Numbered from the stretch's first letter, positions 1 through 8,785 are shown. The stretch is DNA of 64,000 nt from Myxococcales bacterium (GCA_020633465.1 JACKDN010000011.1:124001-188000), one strand, 5' to 3'. A program made the numbers and translations. Notes: generated from the sequence alone by a model not told the origin.

Positions 1-40
1 ACTATCGAACGAAGCAGCCCACTTCTTTCACTTTTCCCGC
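1..40 (+). repeat. Dispersed intergenic repeat, copy A (cut by window edge)
   Basis: Contains TATCGAACGAA followed by CCCACTTCTTTCACTTTTCCC-like sequence. It matches copy B at about 4.1 kb almost base for base, including the following C-rich stretch. The upstream GGGGTCGTGCCA half lies outside the window. It sits just downstream of the stop of pqiC. Confidence 0.75.
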
Positions 41-63
41 GCCCGACCCCTCGCCCCGCCGAC

Positions 64-636
64 TCACAGCCCCTCGAGTTGGCCCGCGATGTCCCCCGCC
101 AGCGCCTCGATCAGCGCCCCGTAGGTCGCGACCACCGCGCCCGGCCCGCCGCCGGCCACCGTCGCCTCGGCCGTCGCCGCGCCCACGCGCAGCGGCTTCT
201 CGTCCGGGCCGCGCACCACGAAGTGGGCGCGCAGGCGCGACGTGCCCCCGCGCACGACGTCCAGCCGGTCGATGTCCACCGCCACCCGCAGGGCGCGCTC
301 GGCCGGCACCTGCGTCGGCCACGCCAGCACGCCCCGCCCCGGCAGGCGATGCGCCAGGTGCTCGACCAGCGCCCGCAGCACCTCGGCCTCGAGGCTCGAC
401 CCCCACCGATGAAGCTCGTCGTAGTCCAGGCGGCTGTCGCCCGCCCGCCACGCGATGTAGGGGCGCGACAAGAAGGCCGGCACCCGCACCGGCCCGACGA
501 CCACCGGCGCGCCCAGCGCGGCGGGCCGCCCCGCCTCGCCGTCGGGCGTGGGCAGCGCGTGGTAATGCACCGGCGGGCTGCCGCCGCAGGCCCCCAGCAG
601 CAGGGCGAGCGCGAACGCGAACGCGGTGTGTCTCAT
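64..636 (-). CDS. pqiC: PqiC-like outer-membrane lipoprotein of a Pqi lipid-transport system
   Basis: A 190-residue lipoprotein. The N-terminus is a short signal peptide ending in a lipobox (LLLGAC, Cys at about 17), followed by an ABC-type transport auxiliary lipoprotein (PqiC/YmbA) domain with the typical YHALP start, a VGPVRVPAFLSRP stretch and a DYDELHRW motif. In the family, PqiC sits in the outer membrane and docks the periplasmic PqiB tube to complete an inner-to-outer membrane lipid path. Its start overlaps the stop of pqiB by four bases (ATGA), so it is the last gene of the pqi operon. Length is close to E. coli PqiC. The assignment rests on motif resemblance and operon context. Confidence 0.85.
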   Translation of the reverse strand: MRHTAFAFALALLLGACGGSPPVHYHALPTPDGEAGRPAALGAPVVVGPVRVPAFLSRPYIAWRAGDSRLDYDELHRWGSSLEAEVLRALVEHLAHRLPGRGVLAWPTQVPAERALRVAVDIDRLDVVRGGTSRLRAHFVVRGPDEKPLRVGAATAEATVAGGGPGAVVATYGALIEALAGDIAGQLEGL

Positions 637-2264
637 GGCTCGCTCCGCCCCCGGATCAGATCCTCCGGGTTCCGCTCCAGGTGGTCCGCCAGCAGGCGCA
701 CGGCCCGCAGCGCCGCCGTCCCTTCGTCCAACAGCCGCTGCAGCTCGACCACCGCGGGCGCCCGCGGCCCGATCAGCGCCTCGACCCCACCCATCACCTC
801 GCGCACGGACGCCAGCGACTTCTCGGCCTCGTTCATCGTGCGCGTCATCGCCGGCACCAGATCGGATTGCACCGATCCCGCCAGATCGCCCGTCTGCCCC
901 AGCGTCTCGCGCAGCGCCCCCATCGAACGCTCCAGCTCCTTCGCGATGCCCTCCATCGGCAGCCCGTCGATCTTGTCCACCAGCGCCTGCAGCTGATCGG
1001 TCAGCGCCTCGAGCTGCGACGGCACGCTCGGCAGCACGGGATGCTCGCCCCCGCGCGTGATCGTCGCCGGCGGCGCGTCCGGGTGCATGCTCAGCGTCAC
1101 CACCAGCTGGCCGGTCAGCAGGTTGCCGGTGCGCAGCTGCGCCCGCAGCCCTTCGTCCACGAGCGCCTCCAGCCGCTTCACCACGGCGGCGTCGTCGTCC
1201 CGCGGCGTCTTCACCCGGCCGGGCTCGATCTCCAGCACCACCGGGATGCGGAAGTCCCCGCCGTCGAACTGCAGCGACACGTCCGCCACCTGCCCGATGC
1301 GAATCCCTCGAAACTCCACCGGCGCCCCGACGCTGAGCCCCCGGACCGATCCCTCGAAGTAGGTCAGGTAGCGCACCTTGAGCGGGAAGACCGGCACCTC
1401 GGTCGCCTGCTTGCTCGGGAACAGGTCGAACGAGGTGCCCTCCTCGGCCCGCTCGCCGACGTCGTCCGCCGGCGTGTCGAACCCCACGCCCCCCACCAGC
1501 ATCGCCACCACCGACTCGGTGTGGATGCGCAGGCCGGTCTCGTCCACCGAGGCGTCGATGCCGCTGGCGTTCCAGAAGCGGGTGTTCTCGCGCACCTGCT
1601 GGTCGTGCGGCGCGCGCACGAAGACATCGAAGCGCACGAGATCGCGGGCCGGATCGAGCTCGGCGTGCACCACCTCGCCGACGTCGACCTGCCGGTGATA
1701 GACCGGCGCGCCCGGGTTGATCGATCCGCGCCCGGGCGCGATGAGCACGAAGCTGCGCCCCTCTTCGCGCGAGGTGACCACGGGCGCCCGCTCCAAGGCT
1801 TCGAACGTCTCGGTCGGGTTGCCGTCCTCGACCGGATCCACGCCGACGTACGCGCCCGAGATGAGCGTATCGAGCCCGGTCACGCGGCTGGCCGTGACGC
1901 GCGCCCGCACCACCCAGAACCGCGTCTTGTCCGTCATGTACGGCTCGGCGATGGGCTTCAGCTGCGCCGTCGCGACGACGCTGCCGAGGTCGTCGGCCAG
2001 CGTCAGCTCTTCGATGACACCCAGCTCGAACTCGCGGAACTTGATCTTCGTCTTGCCCGCCTCGAGGCCCTCGGCGTTGTCGAAGCGGATGGTGATGGTC
2101 GGCCCCATGCCGCTGATCGACTTCCAGGTGAGCCATCCGCCGACGGCCGCCGCCACGAGCGGGATCAGCCACACGGCCGAGAGCCGGCTCTTCTCGCGCA
2201 CCTGGGCCTCGGGCACGTCCTCGTGCTCGGCCTCGCGCCCGGCCTCTTCCTCGCGCTCAGCCAC
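633..2264 (-). CDS. pqiB: PqiB, MCE-domain periplasmic lipid-transport tube protein
   Basis: A 543-residue protein with a charged cytoplasmic N-terminus (about 1-28), one membrane anchor (LSAVWLIPLVAAAVGGWL) and three successive MCE/MlaD domains (about 40-150, 160-270 and 280-395). The first opens with GPTITIRFDNAEGLEAGKT, the usual MCE signature. The C-terminal 130 residues are predicted alpha-helical, as in PqiB, where helices line the hydrophobic channel. Known role of the family: a syringe-like assembly moving lipids between the membranes. The start is GTG, overlapping the end of the upstream pqiA C-half gene by 8 bases. Length matches E. coli PqiB (about 546). Confidence 0.92.
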   Translation of the reverse strand: MAEREEEAGREAEHEDVPEAQVREKSRLSAVWLIPLVAAAVGGWLTWKSISGMGPTITIRFDNAEGLEAGKTKIKFREFELGVIEELTLADDLGSVVATAQLKPIAEPYMTDKTRFWVVRARVTASRVTGLDTLISGAYVGVDPVEDGNPTETFEALERAPVVTSREEGRSFVLIAPGRGSINPGAPVYHRQVDVGEVVHAELDPARDLVRFDVFVRAPHDQQVRENTRFWNASGIDASVDETGLRIHTESVVAMLVGGVGFDTPADDVGERAEEGTSFDLFPSKQATEVPVFPLKVRYLTYFEGSVRGLSVGAPVEFRGIRIGQVADVSLQFDGGDFRIPVVLEIEPGRVKTPRDDDAAVVKRLEALVDEGLRAQLRTGNLLTGQLVVTLSMHPDAPPATITRGGEHPVLPSVPSQLEALTDQLQALVDKIDGLPMEGIAKELERSMGALRETLGQTGDLAGSVQSDLVPAMTRTMNEAEKSLASVREVMGGVEALIGPRAPAVVELQRLLDEGTAALRAVRLLADHLERNPEDLIRGRSEP

Positions 2265-2886
2265 GGCGCGCCCCCAGGCGGTCCCAGATCAGCCGGGGGT
2301 CGAAGCTCTCGGCGGCCAGCATGGTGAGCACCACGACGAGCCCGAAGAACACGGCCCCCGGCCGCGGCTCGACCCGCGCGAGCGCCCCGGCGTTGACCAG
2401 GGCCGCCAGGATCGTCACCACGTAGATGTCGACCATCGACCAACGCCCGACCATCTCGGTCAGGCGATACAGCCGGGTGCGTTGCACCGGACGCCACGTC
2501 CAGCCCCGCTGCACCGACACCAGCAGCAGCACCAGGGCCAGCAGCTTGGCCAGCGGCACGAAGACGCTGGCCACGAAGACGATGAGCGCCAGGGGCCACA
2601 TGCCGGTGTGCAGCAGGTGCATCACGCCGCTCATGATGGTGTCGGTGCGGCCGCTGCCCAGGTGCGTGACGCTCATGATCGGCAGCAGGTTGGCGGGCAC
2701 GTAGAGGATGGCGCCGGCGGCCACCAACGCCCAGGTGCGGCGGAGGCTGTTCTGTTTGCGCGCGTGCACCGGGTGGCCGCAGCGCGGGCAGCCCAGCGCG
2801 TGGGTGCGAGGCGGCAGGCGCATCAGCAGCGCGCAGGTGTGACAGGTCGCCAGCGAGGCGGACAGGGCGCGGCCGGGAGCGCTCAT
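2257..2886 (-). CDS. pqiA: PqiA C-terminal half as a separate membrane protein
   Basis: A 209-residue protein corresponding to the second half of PqiA. It has a zinc-ribbon-like start (CHTC then CPRCG, about 15-40) and then four predicted membrane helices including VAAGAILYVPANLLPIMSV and MWPLALIVFVASVFVPLAKL. E. coli PqiA is one polypeptide of about 417 residues with two such halves; here they are two genes overlapping by ATGA, so translation is probably coupled. PqiA is the inner-membrane partner of PqiB. A split PqiA is known in other bacteria, so this is a family variant rather than a frameshift: each half has its own start and cysteine motif. Confidence 0.88.
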   Translation of the reverse strand: MSAPGRALSASLATCHTCALLMRLPPRTHALGCPRCGHPVHARKQNSLRRTWALVAAGAILYVPANLLPIMSVTHLGSGRTDTIMSGVMHLLHTGMWPLALIVFVASVFVPLAKLLALVLLLVSVQRGWTWRPVQRTRLYRLTEMVGRWSMVDIYVVTILAALVNAGALARVEPRPGAVFFGLVVVLTMLAAESFDPRLIWDRLGARRG

Positions 2887-3518
2887 CCGCGAGCCTTCGT
2901 CGGCTCGAAGCGCGGGGCGAGGCGCGCCCAGACGACCTCTTCGTCCAGGGTGGAGAGCGTCGCGGCGATGACCAGGATCAGCAGGCTGAACGCCCACAGC
3001 GCGATGCCGGGGAAGATGTCCGCCAGATCGGCCAGCTTCGTCATCGACACCAGCACCCCCAGCATGAACACCTCGGCCATGCTCCAGGGGCGGATGTGAT
3101 GCAGCAGCGCGAAGAGGCGCGGCCCGCCGGGCGGCCGACGCCCCCACCCGAGGGGCAACAGCAGGTAGAGCAGCAGGGAGAGGTGGAGCAGCGGCGCCAC
3201 GATGATGGTGGCCAGCACCAGCACCGACAGGAAGGGCATGTCCTGCGTCCAGAGCGTTCGGACGCCCTCGAAGAGGGTGGCTTCGGTCTGCCGCCCCTGG
3301 ATGTCGAGGGTGAGGAAAGGGAAGGCGTTGGCCACGACGAAGAGCAGCAGCCCGGCCAGCGCCAGGGCCGAGGTGCGCTCGATCGAGCGATGCGGCGCGC
3401 GCGACAAGCGCGCGTCGCAGCGGGGGCATCGCGCCGAGCCGCCGGCGGGCACCGGGGGCAGCGTCAGCAGCAGATCGCAGTCGGGGCACGCCACGCGGCG
3501 CACGGGGTGCGCGATCAT
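2883..3518 (-). CDS. pqiA: PqiA N-terminal half as a separate membrane protein
   Basis: A 211-residue protein with the N-terminal CPDCD / CPRCD zinc-ribbon-like pairs (about 10-35) and four membrane helices (for example ALALAGLLLFVVANAFPFL and FLSVLVLATIIVAPLLHL). It is homologous to the product of the next gene, as expected for the two halves of PqiA. The ATG chosen here lies immediately before the cysteine motif. A longer in-frame start 32 codons upstream would add an Arg/His-rich extension and places the GGAGGT inside the coding region, so it is less likely. This ATG overlaps the stop of a possible 27-codon leader ORF. Confidence 0.88.
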   Translation of the reverse strand: MIAHPVRRVACPDCDLLLTLPPVPAGGSARCPRCDARLSRAPHRSIERTSALALAGLLLFVVANAFPFLTLDIQGRQTEATLFEGVRTLWTQDMPFLSVLVLATIIVAPLLHLSLLLYLLLPLGWGRRPPGGPRLFALLHHIRPWSMAEVFMLGVLVSMTKLADLADIFPGIALWAFSLLILVIAATLSTLDEEVVWARLAPRFEPTKARG

Positions 3519-3598
3519 GGGCGCCCCGGGTCGCGCGCGGCGCCCCGCCGAGGGGGCGAAGCCCCGGCGCCGGCCGCGTCGAACGAAGTCGTGGTCAT
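3515..3598 (-). CDS. Possible 27-residue leader ORF coupled to pqiA
   Basis: A short ORF beginning MTTTSFDAAGAG and ending at a TGA that overlaps the pqiA ATG (ATGA). It is preceded by GGGAGGT at about 7 nt spacing, the best ribosome site in this operon; the pqiA start itself has only a weak GGGGCGCC upstream. Ribosomes may therefore enter here and re-initiate on pqiA. The peptide has no recognisable domain. The alternative is that the ribosome site belongs to a longer pqiA start. Confidence 0.45.
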   Translation of the reverse strand: MTTTSFDAAGAGASPPRRGAARDPGRP

Positions 3599-3743
3599 GG
3601 TGCCCACCTCCCATCGGCTCAGACTTCGATGATTCGACCGGCCGAGTCGTTGCTCGGGTGTGCGGCGCCCGCGCGCGCGCCCGTCGACGCGAGCGTACGC
3701 CGCCGCGCTCGGACCGCGCCCGGGCCCCGCCGGCGGGCCGCCC

Positions 3744-4010
3744 TCAGCCGAAGCGCTTCGCGTTGAGCGCCCGCCGCCGGGCCGCCTCGACGGCGCGATC
3801 CTTCGGCGGCTGCGCCGTCACCAGCTCGTCCACCAGCCGCCGCGCCACCTCGGCGATGGCCTCGACGGCCCCCTCGAACACCAGCGCGTTGGCCTGCGAC
3901 GGCTTGTTGAAGCCGCTCACCTTGCGCACGAACTGCAGCGCCGCGGCCCGGATCTCGTCGTCCGTCGCCGGCGGCTCGAAGTTGAACAGGGGCCGAATGT
4001 TGCGGCACAT
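3744..4010 (-). CDS. DUF2277 family small protein
   Basis: An 88-residue protein starting MCRNIRPLFNFEPPATDDEI, the hallmark N-terminus of DUF2277, followed by the conserved LQFVRKVSGFNKPS stretch and ending in a basic AKRFG tail. No biochemical function is established for the family. The ATG was chosen because it begins at the conserved MCRNI and has GGAGGCGAGG about 5 nt upstream; a longer in-frame start 34 codons earlier would run into the neighbouring intergenic repeat region. It is a monocistronic gene between the pqi and cox operons. Confidence 0.88.
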   Translation of the reverse strand: MCRNIRPLFNFEPPATDDEIRAAALQFVRKVSGFNKPSQANALVFEGAVEAIAEVARRLVDELVTAQPPKDRAVEAARRRALNAKRFG

Positions 4011-4098
4011 CGTCCTCGCCTCCCTCACCGTGCGCCCGCAGCCTACCAGACCCCACGCGACGCGACCGGGCCCCGCTCGCCCACCGAAGGAACCACGC

Positions 4099-4150
4099 GG
4101 GGGTCGTGCCACACTATCGAACGAATGATCCCACTTCTTTCACTTTTCCC
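4099..4150 (+). repeat. Dispersed intergenic repeat, copy B
   Basis: Carries all parts of the element: GGGGGTCGTGCCACAC, TATCGAACGAA, then CCCACTTCTTTCACTTTTCCC-like sequence. Near-identical to copy A and clearly related to copies C, D and E. Located in the divergent gap between the DUF2277 gene and coxB. Confidence 0.8.
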
Positions 4151-4219
4151 ACGCCCGGCCCCGCACCCCCGGAACGCCGGCTCGGCGACCTCGACCCCCG
4201 CCGCCGTGTCTCAGCTGCC

Positions 4220-5263
4220 ATGGGCCCAGCAGCGCTCACCCGGACGAGGCTCGCTCGTTGGCATCGGTCTCCGCGCCGCCGCGCGCTCGGCGCGCCGTGC
4301 CTGATCGCCCTCGCCGCCGGCGCGTTGCTGGCGTGCGGTGACGCGCCGTCGGCCCTGCGGCCCGCCGGCCGCGACGCCGAGCGCATCGCCGAGCTGACCT
4401 GGATCATGCTGGCCGGCGCGGTCGTCGTCTGGGCCCTGGTGATCGCCGCCGCGCTCTACACCGTCCTCCGCCGCCACCGCACCCACACCGTGCGGCAGGC
4501 GCGCTGGTTCATCGTCGGGGGCGGCGTCGTCCTGCCGACCGTGACCCTGGCCGCCCTGCTGACGGTCGGCCTCGCCGTCCTGCCCGACCTCCTCGACCTC
4601 GGCCCCGACGGCCAGCCCGTCGCGCGCGTCGTCGGCGAGCGTTGGTGGTGGCGCGTGCGGCAGCCCCTGCCGGACGGCACGTCGGTCGAGCTGGCCAACG
4701 AGCTCCGCCTGCCCGTCGGCCGCCGCGGCGCCATCGCCGTGGAGAGCGCCGACGTCGTCCACTCCCTCTGGGTGCCCGCCCTCGCCGGCAAGGTGGACGC
4801 CATCCCCGGCCGCACCACCTGGCTGGGGGTCGAGCCGACGCGCGCGGGCGCCTACCGAGGCATCTGCGCCGAGTACTGCGGTCTGTCGCACGCTCACATG
4901 CTGCTCTCGGTGGTCGCCATGCCCCCCGACGCGTTCGCCCGCTGGCTCGACCATCAAGCCACGCCCGCCCGCCCGGCCCGAAGCGAGCCCGCGCGCCGCG
5001 GCGAGCACCTCTTCCTCGCGACGGGCTGCGGCGCCTGCCACGCCGTCCGCGGCACCCCGGCCGAGGGCGCCTCGGGCCCCGATCTCACCCACGTCGGCTC
5101 GCGCCGCACGATCGCCGGCATCCTCGACAACGACGTCGAGGGCTTTCGCCGCTGGCTGGTCGACACCCCGCACCTGAAGCCCGGCGCGCTGATGCCGGCC
5201 TTCGACATGCTGCCCCCCGAGGACGTCGACGCCCTCGCCGCCTACCTGGAGGGTCTGCAGTGA
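4220..5263 (+). CDS. coxB: Cytochrome c oxidase subunit II with fused C-terminal cytochrome c (caa3 type)
   Basis: A 347-residue protein. It has an N-terminal export/lipoprotein-like segment (LIALAAGALLACG, Cys about 39), two membrane helices (about 60-80 and 97-123), then a CuA cupredoxin domain with ligands visible as H181, C216, E218, C220, H224 and M227 (CAEYCGLSHAHM). A C-terminal cytochrome c domain follows, with CGACH at 270-274 and a probable axial Met at about 325 (PGALMPAF). This is the caa3 arrangement, in which electrons pass from the fused heme to CuA and then to subunit I. The ATG was preferred because an upstream in-frame ATG would translate the intergenic repeat. The stop overlaps the GTG of the next gene. 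Confidence 0.93.
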   Translation: MGPAALTRTRLARWHRSPRRRALGAPCLIALAAGALLACGDAPSALRPAGRDAERIAELTWIMLAGAVVVWALVIAAALYTVLRRHRTHTVRQARWFIVGGGVVLPTVTLAALLTVGLAVLPDLLDLGPDGQPVARVVGERWWWRVRQPLPDGTSVELANELRLPVGRRGAIAVESADVVHSLWVPALAGKVDAIPGRTTWLGVEPTRAGAYRGICAEYCGLSHAHMLLSVVAMPPDAFARWLDHQATPARPARSEPARRGEHLFLATGCGACHAVRGTPAEGASGPDLTHVGSRRTIAGILDNDVEGFRRWLVDTPHLKPGALMPAFDMLPPEDVDALAAYLEGLQ

Positions 5264-7806
5264 AGACGGCCCCCGGCGATCCCGAGCCGCTCGACGAGGC
5301 GCCGCCCGAGCACGTGCGGCGCGCCCAGGCCGAGCGCCTGTCCACCGCGTGGCGGATGCCCACCGGGTGGCGCTACTGGTCGGCGGTCAACAACAGCGAG
5401 GTGGGCCGCTGGTACACCATCCTCGCGCTGATCTTCCTGCTCTTCGGCGGCGTCCTGGCCCTGATCATGCGCCTGCAGCTGGCCGTGCCCGGCAACGATC
5501 TGGTGTCGGCCGATCTCTACGACCAGCTGTTCACCCTTCACGGCTCGGTCATGATGTTCCTCTTCGCGGTGCCCATCTTCGAGGCCTTCTCGATCATGGT
5601 GCTGCCCGAGATGCTCGGCTGCCGCGATCTGCCCTTCCCGCGCCTGTCGGCCTTCGGCTTCTGGTGCTTCGCCATCGGCGGCGTCTTCGTCTGCGGCTCG
5701 ATCTTCTTCGGCCACGGCCCGCGCGGCGGCTGGTTCATGTACCCGCCGCTCAGCACGCAGTACATCGAGGGCTACGGCCCGGACATCTGGCTCCTTGGGC
5801 TGTCCTTCATCGAGATCGCCTCGATCGCCGCGGCCGTCGAGCTGCTGGTCGGCGTCCTCAAGTGCCGCCCGCCGGGCATGCGCATCAACCTCGTCCCGCT
5901 GTACTGCTGGTATCTGCTGGTGGTGGCGCTGATGATCGTCTTCGCCTTCCCGCCGCTGATCGCCGGCGACATCCTGCTCGAGCTCGAGCGCGCCCTCGGC
6001 TGGCCCTTCTTCGACGCCACCCGCGGGGGCGATCCCTTGCTGTGGCAGCATCTGTTCTGGATCTTCGGCCACCCCGAGGTCTACATCGTCTTCCTGCCCT
6101 CGGTGGCCCTCGTCGCCATGATCCTGCCCACCTTCGCCCGCACGCCGATGGTGGGCTATGGCTGGATCGTCCTCGCCGCCCTCGGCACCGGCTTCCTCAG
6201 CTTCGGTCTGTGGGTGCATCACATGTTCACCACCGGCCTGCCGGGCATCTCGCTCGGCATCTTCTCGGCCGCGTCCGAAGCCATCGCCGTCCCCACCGGC
6301 GTCCAGATCTTCTGCTTCATCGCCACCCTGCTGGTGGGGCGGCTCACCTTCAGCGTCCCGATGCTGTTCATCTTCGGCGGCCTCTCGACCTTCGTGATCG
6401 GCGGCCTGACCGGCGTGATGGTCGCCCTCGTACCCTTCGACCTGCAGGCGCACGACACCTACTTCGTCGTCGGCCACCTGCACGCGGTGCTCATCGGCGG
6501 GACGCTCTTCCCCATCGCGGCGGCCATCCACTACTTCTTCCCGCTGACGACCGGGAAGATGCTGTCCGAGAAGGCGGGGCGCGTCAGCTTCTGGCTGATG
6601 TTCGCGGGCTTCAACGGCACCTTCGTGCCGATGCACCTGACCGGCCTGCTGGGCATGCCGCGCCGCGTCTACACCTACACCGACGAGCCGGGCCTGGCGG
6701 CGCTGAACCTGCTGTCGACCATCAGCGCGTTCGTGCTGGCCGCCGGCATCCTGATCTTCGTCGTCGACGTCCTGCGCCCGCGCAAGAAGCAGCCCTACGC
6801 GCCGCGCAACCCGTGGGGCGCGGGGACGCTCGAGTGGCTGGCCGAGATGCCCGACCAACCGTGGGGTTCGCGGTCGATCCCCGAGATCGACGCGCGCTAC
6901 CCGCTGTGGGATCAGCCCAACCTGATGCGCGACGTCGACGAGGGGCGGTTCTACCTGCCCGACGCGCAGGAGCTGAAGCGCGAGACGATGGTCACCACCG
7001 CCGTCGACGCGCAGCCGCTGCAGGTGCTGCGGGTGCCCGGGCCGACCTTCCTGACGCTGATCGCCGCGGCGGCGACCGGCGGCGTGTTCATCTTCGGCAC
7101 GTTCCATTGGTGGTGGGCGTCGTTGGTCAGCGGCGTGCTGGCGACCGCGGTCATCATCGTCTGGCTGTGGACCGGCACGGCGGTCATCCCCGAGAAGGAC
7201 GAGAAGGACGCCGGCCTGGGGCTGACGCTGCCGCTGTACGCGTCGGGCCGGGCGTCGGTCGGCTGGTGGGCGATGCTGATCACCCTGCTGGCCGACATCA
7301 CCGCCTTCTTCTCGTTGATCTTCGGGTACTTCTTCTATTGGACCGCCCACGATGACTGGCCCCCGCCGAGCGCGCCGGACCTCGGCCTGGCGTGGCCGCT
7401 GGCGGGGCTGGGGCTGTTGCTGGTGGCGTGGCTGGCCACGCTGGTCGCGCGCCGGAGCAACCGGCAGGATCGGCCCGCGTGGTTCTACGCGGCCTGCGCG
7501 GTCGGTGTCTCGGCCGCGTCCGCCGGCGGCGCGGCGCTGTTGTGGGCGGGCGCCCGGGTGGGCCTCGATCCCACCGCCCATGTCTACCCGGCGACCGTCT
7601 GGGTGCTGCTGATCTGGGTCGCGGCGCACGCGTTCCTGGGCGTGGTCATGCAGCTGTACTGCGCGGCCCGCCGGCTGGCTCGACGCATGGACGCGCGCCA
7701 CGACATCGACATCGTCAACGTCGCGCTGTACTGGCACTTCGTCGCGCTGACCGCGCTGGTCGGGGTGGGCGTGGTGGCGGGCTTCCCGCAGGCGGGGGGC
7801 GCGTGA
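5260..7806 (+). CDS. coxA: Cytochrome c oxidase subunit I fused to subunit III
   Basis: An 848-residue membrane protein beginning with GTG that overlaps the coxB stop. Residues about 35-560 are a heme-copper oxidase subunit I: LFTLHGSVMMFLF carries a low-spin heme ligand, FGHPEVYI holds a CuB His and the cross-linked Tyr, VHHMFTTG the other two CuB histidines, and HDTYFVVGHLHAV the heme ligands. Residues about 585-848 resemble a shortened subunit III (WWAMLITLLADITAFFSLIFGYF, DIVNVALYWHFVA). A I/III fusion is known from caa3 oxidases such as that of Thermus. The enzyme reduces O2 to water and pumps protons in the inner membrane. Confidence 0.93.
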   Translation: MKTAPGDPEPLDEAPPEHVRRAQAERLSTAWRMPTGWRYWSAVNNSEVGRWYTILALIFLLFGGVLALIMRLQLAVPGNDLVSADLYDQLFTLHGSVMMFLFAVPIFEAFSIMVLPEMLGCRDLPFPRLSAFGFWCFAIGGVFVCGSIFFGHGPRGGWFMYPPLSTQYIEGYGPDIWLLGLSFIEIASIAAAVELLVGVLKCRPPGMRINLVPLYCWYLLVVALMIVFAFPPLIAGDILLELERALGWPFFDATRGGDPLLWQHLFWIFGHPEVYIVFLPSVALVAMILPTFARTPMVGYGWIVLAALGTGFLSFGLWVHHMFTTGLPGISLGIFSAASEAIAVPTGVQIFCFIATLLVGRLTFSVPMLFIFGGLSTFVIGGLTGVMVALVPFDLQAHDTYFVVGHLHAVLIGGTLFPIAAAIHYFFPLTTGKMLSEKAGRVSFWLMFAGFNGTFVPMHLTGLLGMPRRVYTYTDEPGLAALNLLSTISAFVLAAGILIFVVDVLRPRKKQPYAPRNPWGAGTLEWLAEMPDQPWGSRSIPEIDARYPLWDQPNLMRDVDEGRFYLPDAQELKRETMVTTAVDAQPLQVLRVPGPTFLTLIAAAATGGVFIFGTFHWWWASLVSGVLATAVIIVWLWTGTAVIPEKDEKDAGLGLTLPLYASGRASVGWWAMLITLLADITAFFSLIFGYFFYWTAHDDWPPPSAPDLGLAWPLAGLGLLLVAWLATLVARRSNRQDRPAWFYAACAVGVSAASAGGAALLWAGARVGLDPTAHVYPATVWVLLIWVAAHAFLGVVMQLYCAARRLARRMDARHDIDIVNVALYWHFVALTALVGVGVVAGFPQAGGA

Positions 7807-8168
7807 CGCACCTGCCCGAGCACCGCGAGAGCCTGTGGTGGCTGAGCCTCCCGCCGCTCATCTGGCTGCTGCACTTCCTGCTCGCCTACGCCACGGTGGC
7901 GATCGCCTGCGCGAAGGGGGGCGAGCTGCGGGCGGCGCGCTGGGCCATCGGTGCCTACACCGTCGTGGCGGTGGCGGGCGCGTTGGCGACCGGCTGGCAC
8001 GGGCTGAAGCGCCATCGCCTGGGGTGGGCGTCGGTGCCCCACGACTTCGACACGCCCGAGGACCGCCATCGCTTCATCGGCTTCGCGCAGCTGCTGCTCA
8101 GCGGCCTGTGCCTGCTGGGTGTGCTGTTCGTCGCGCTGCCCGCGCTGTTCTTCGAGACCTGCCGATGA
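7803..8168 (+). CDS. Small membrane protein of the oxidase operon
   Basis: A 121-residue protein with about three predicted membrane helices (WLLHFLLAYATVAIACA, AIGAYTVVAVAGALATGW and LLLSGLCLLGVLFVALPALFF). It starts at a GTG overlapping the stop of the fused coxA/C gene (GTGA) and its own stop overlaps the ATG of ctaG, so it is co-translated with oxidase genes. I do not recognise a named family. Position and topology fit a small accessory subunit or assembly protein of the oxidase, which is inference from context only. Confidence 0.75.
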   Translation: MTHLPEHRESLWWLSLPPLIWLLHFLLAYATVAIACAKGGELRAARWAIGAYTVVAVAGALATGWHGLKRHRLGWASVPHDFDTPEDRHRFIGFAQLLLSGLCLLGVLFVALPALFFETCR

Positions 8169-8785
8169 CATCGCGCGCGCTGGGGTTGGCGGGGGGCGGG
8201 GTGCTGGCGCTCGCCTGGGGCGTCGTGCCTGCCCTCGATCTGCCGCCCTTCGCGGCGCACATGGGCATGCACATGGCGGTGGTCGCGTTGGCCGCGCCGC
8301 TCTTCGCCTGGGCGATCGCGGGGGGGCGGCTCGATCCGGTGCGCCGGTGGCCCGGGGTGTGTTCGCCGATCGGGGCGTCGATGATCGAGATGGTGCTCGT
8401 GTGGGCCTGGCACGCGCCGGCGCTGCACCACGCGGCGCGGCACCACCTGGGCTGGCGGGTGCTCGAGCAGGGCGGCTTCCTCGCCGCCGGACTGTTCCTG
8501 TGGATCGCCGCGATCGGCGGGGACGCCGCGACGCGGCGGGCGCGGGCGACCGGCGGCTTCGTCGGGCTGCTGCTGACGGCGATGCACATGACGCTGCTGG
8601 GGGCGCTGCTGGTGGTGGCGCAGCGACCGCTGTACGGCGACCACGGGGCGCCCGGCGCGCTGGCGCCCATCCACGACCAGCAGATCGGCGGCGCGCTGAT
8701 GCTGTTGATGGGGGGCGCGGCCTACCTGGCCGGCGCGCTCACCCTGGCGGCGGACGTGCTGCGGCGCGGCGAGGCGCGGCCATGA
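8165..8785 (+). CDS. ctaG: CtaG-like cytochrome c oxidase assembly membrane protein
   Basis: A 206-residue polytopic protein with at least five hydrophobic helices and His/Met-rich positions typical of the caa3_CtaG family: HMGMHMAVVALAAPLFA near residue 35, WAWHAPALHHAARHH near 77-93, LLTAMHMTLLGALLV in the C-half and IHDQQIGGALML near 175. In Bacillus, CtaG is required for formation of active caa3 oxidase, probably by helping CuB insertion. Start and stop both overlap neighbours by four bases. It is not related to the Cox11-type proteins that share the ctaG name. Confidence 0.86.
   Translation: MTSRALGLAGGGVLALAWGVVPALDLPPFAAHMGMHMAVVALAAPLFAWAIAGGRLDPVRRWPGVCSPIGASMIEMVLVWAWHAPALHHAARHHLGWRVLEQGGFLAAGLFLWIAAIGGDAATRRARATGGFVGLLLTAMHMTLLGALLVVAQRPLYGDHGAPGALAPIHDQQIGGALMLLMGGAAYLAGALTLAADVLRRGEARP

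Noticed and set aside
8000..8170. Minus-strand frames opposite the oxidase operon
   Set aside because: The plus strand carries overlapping start/stop pairs with clear membrane-protein motifs; the opposite strand has only low-complexity Arg/Gln/His-rich sequence.
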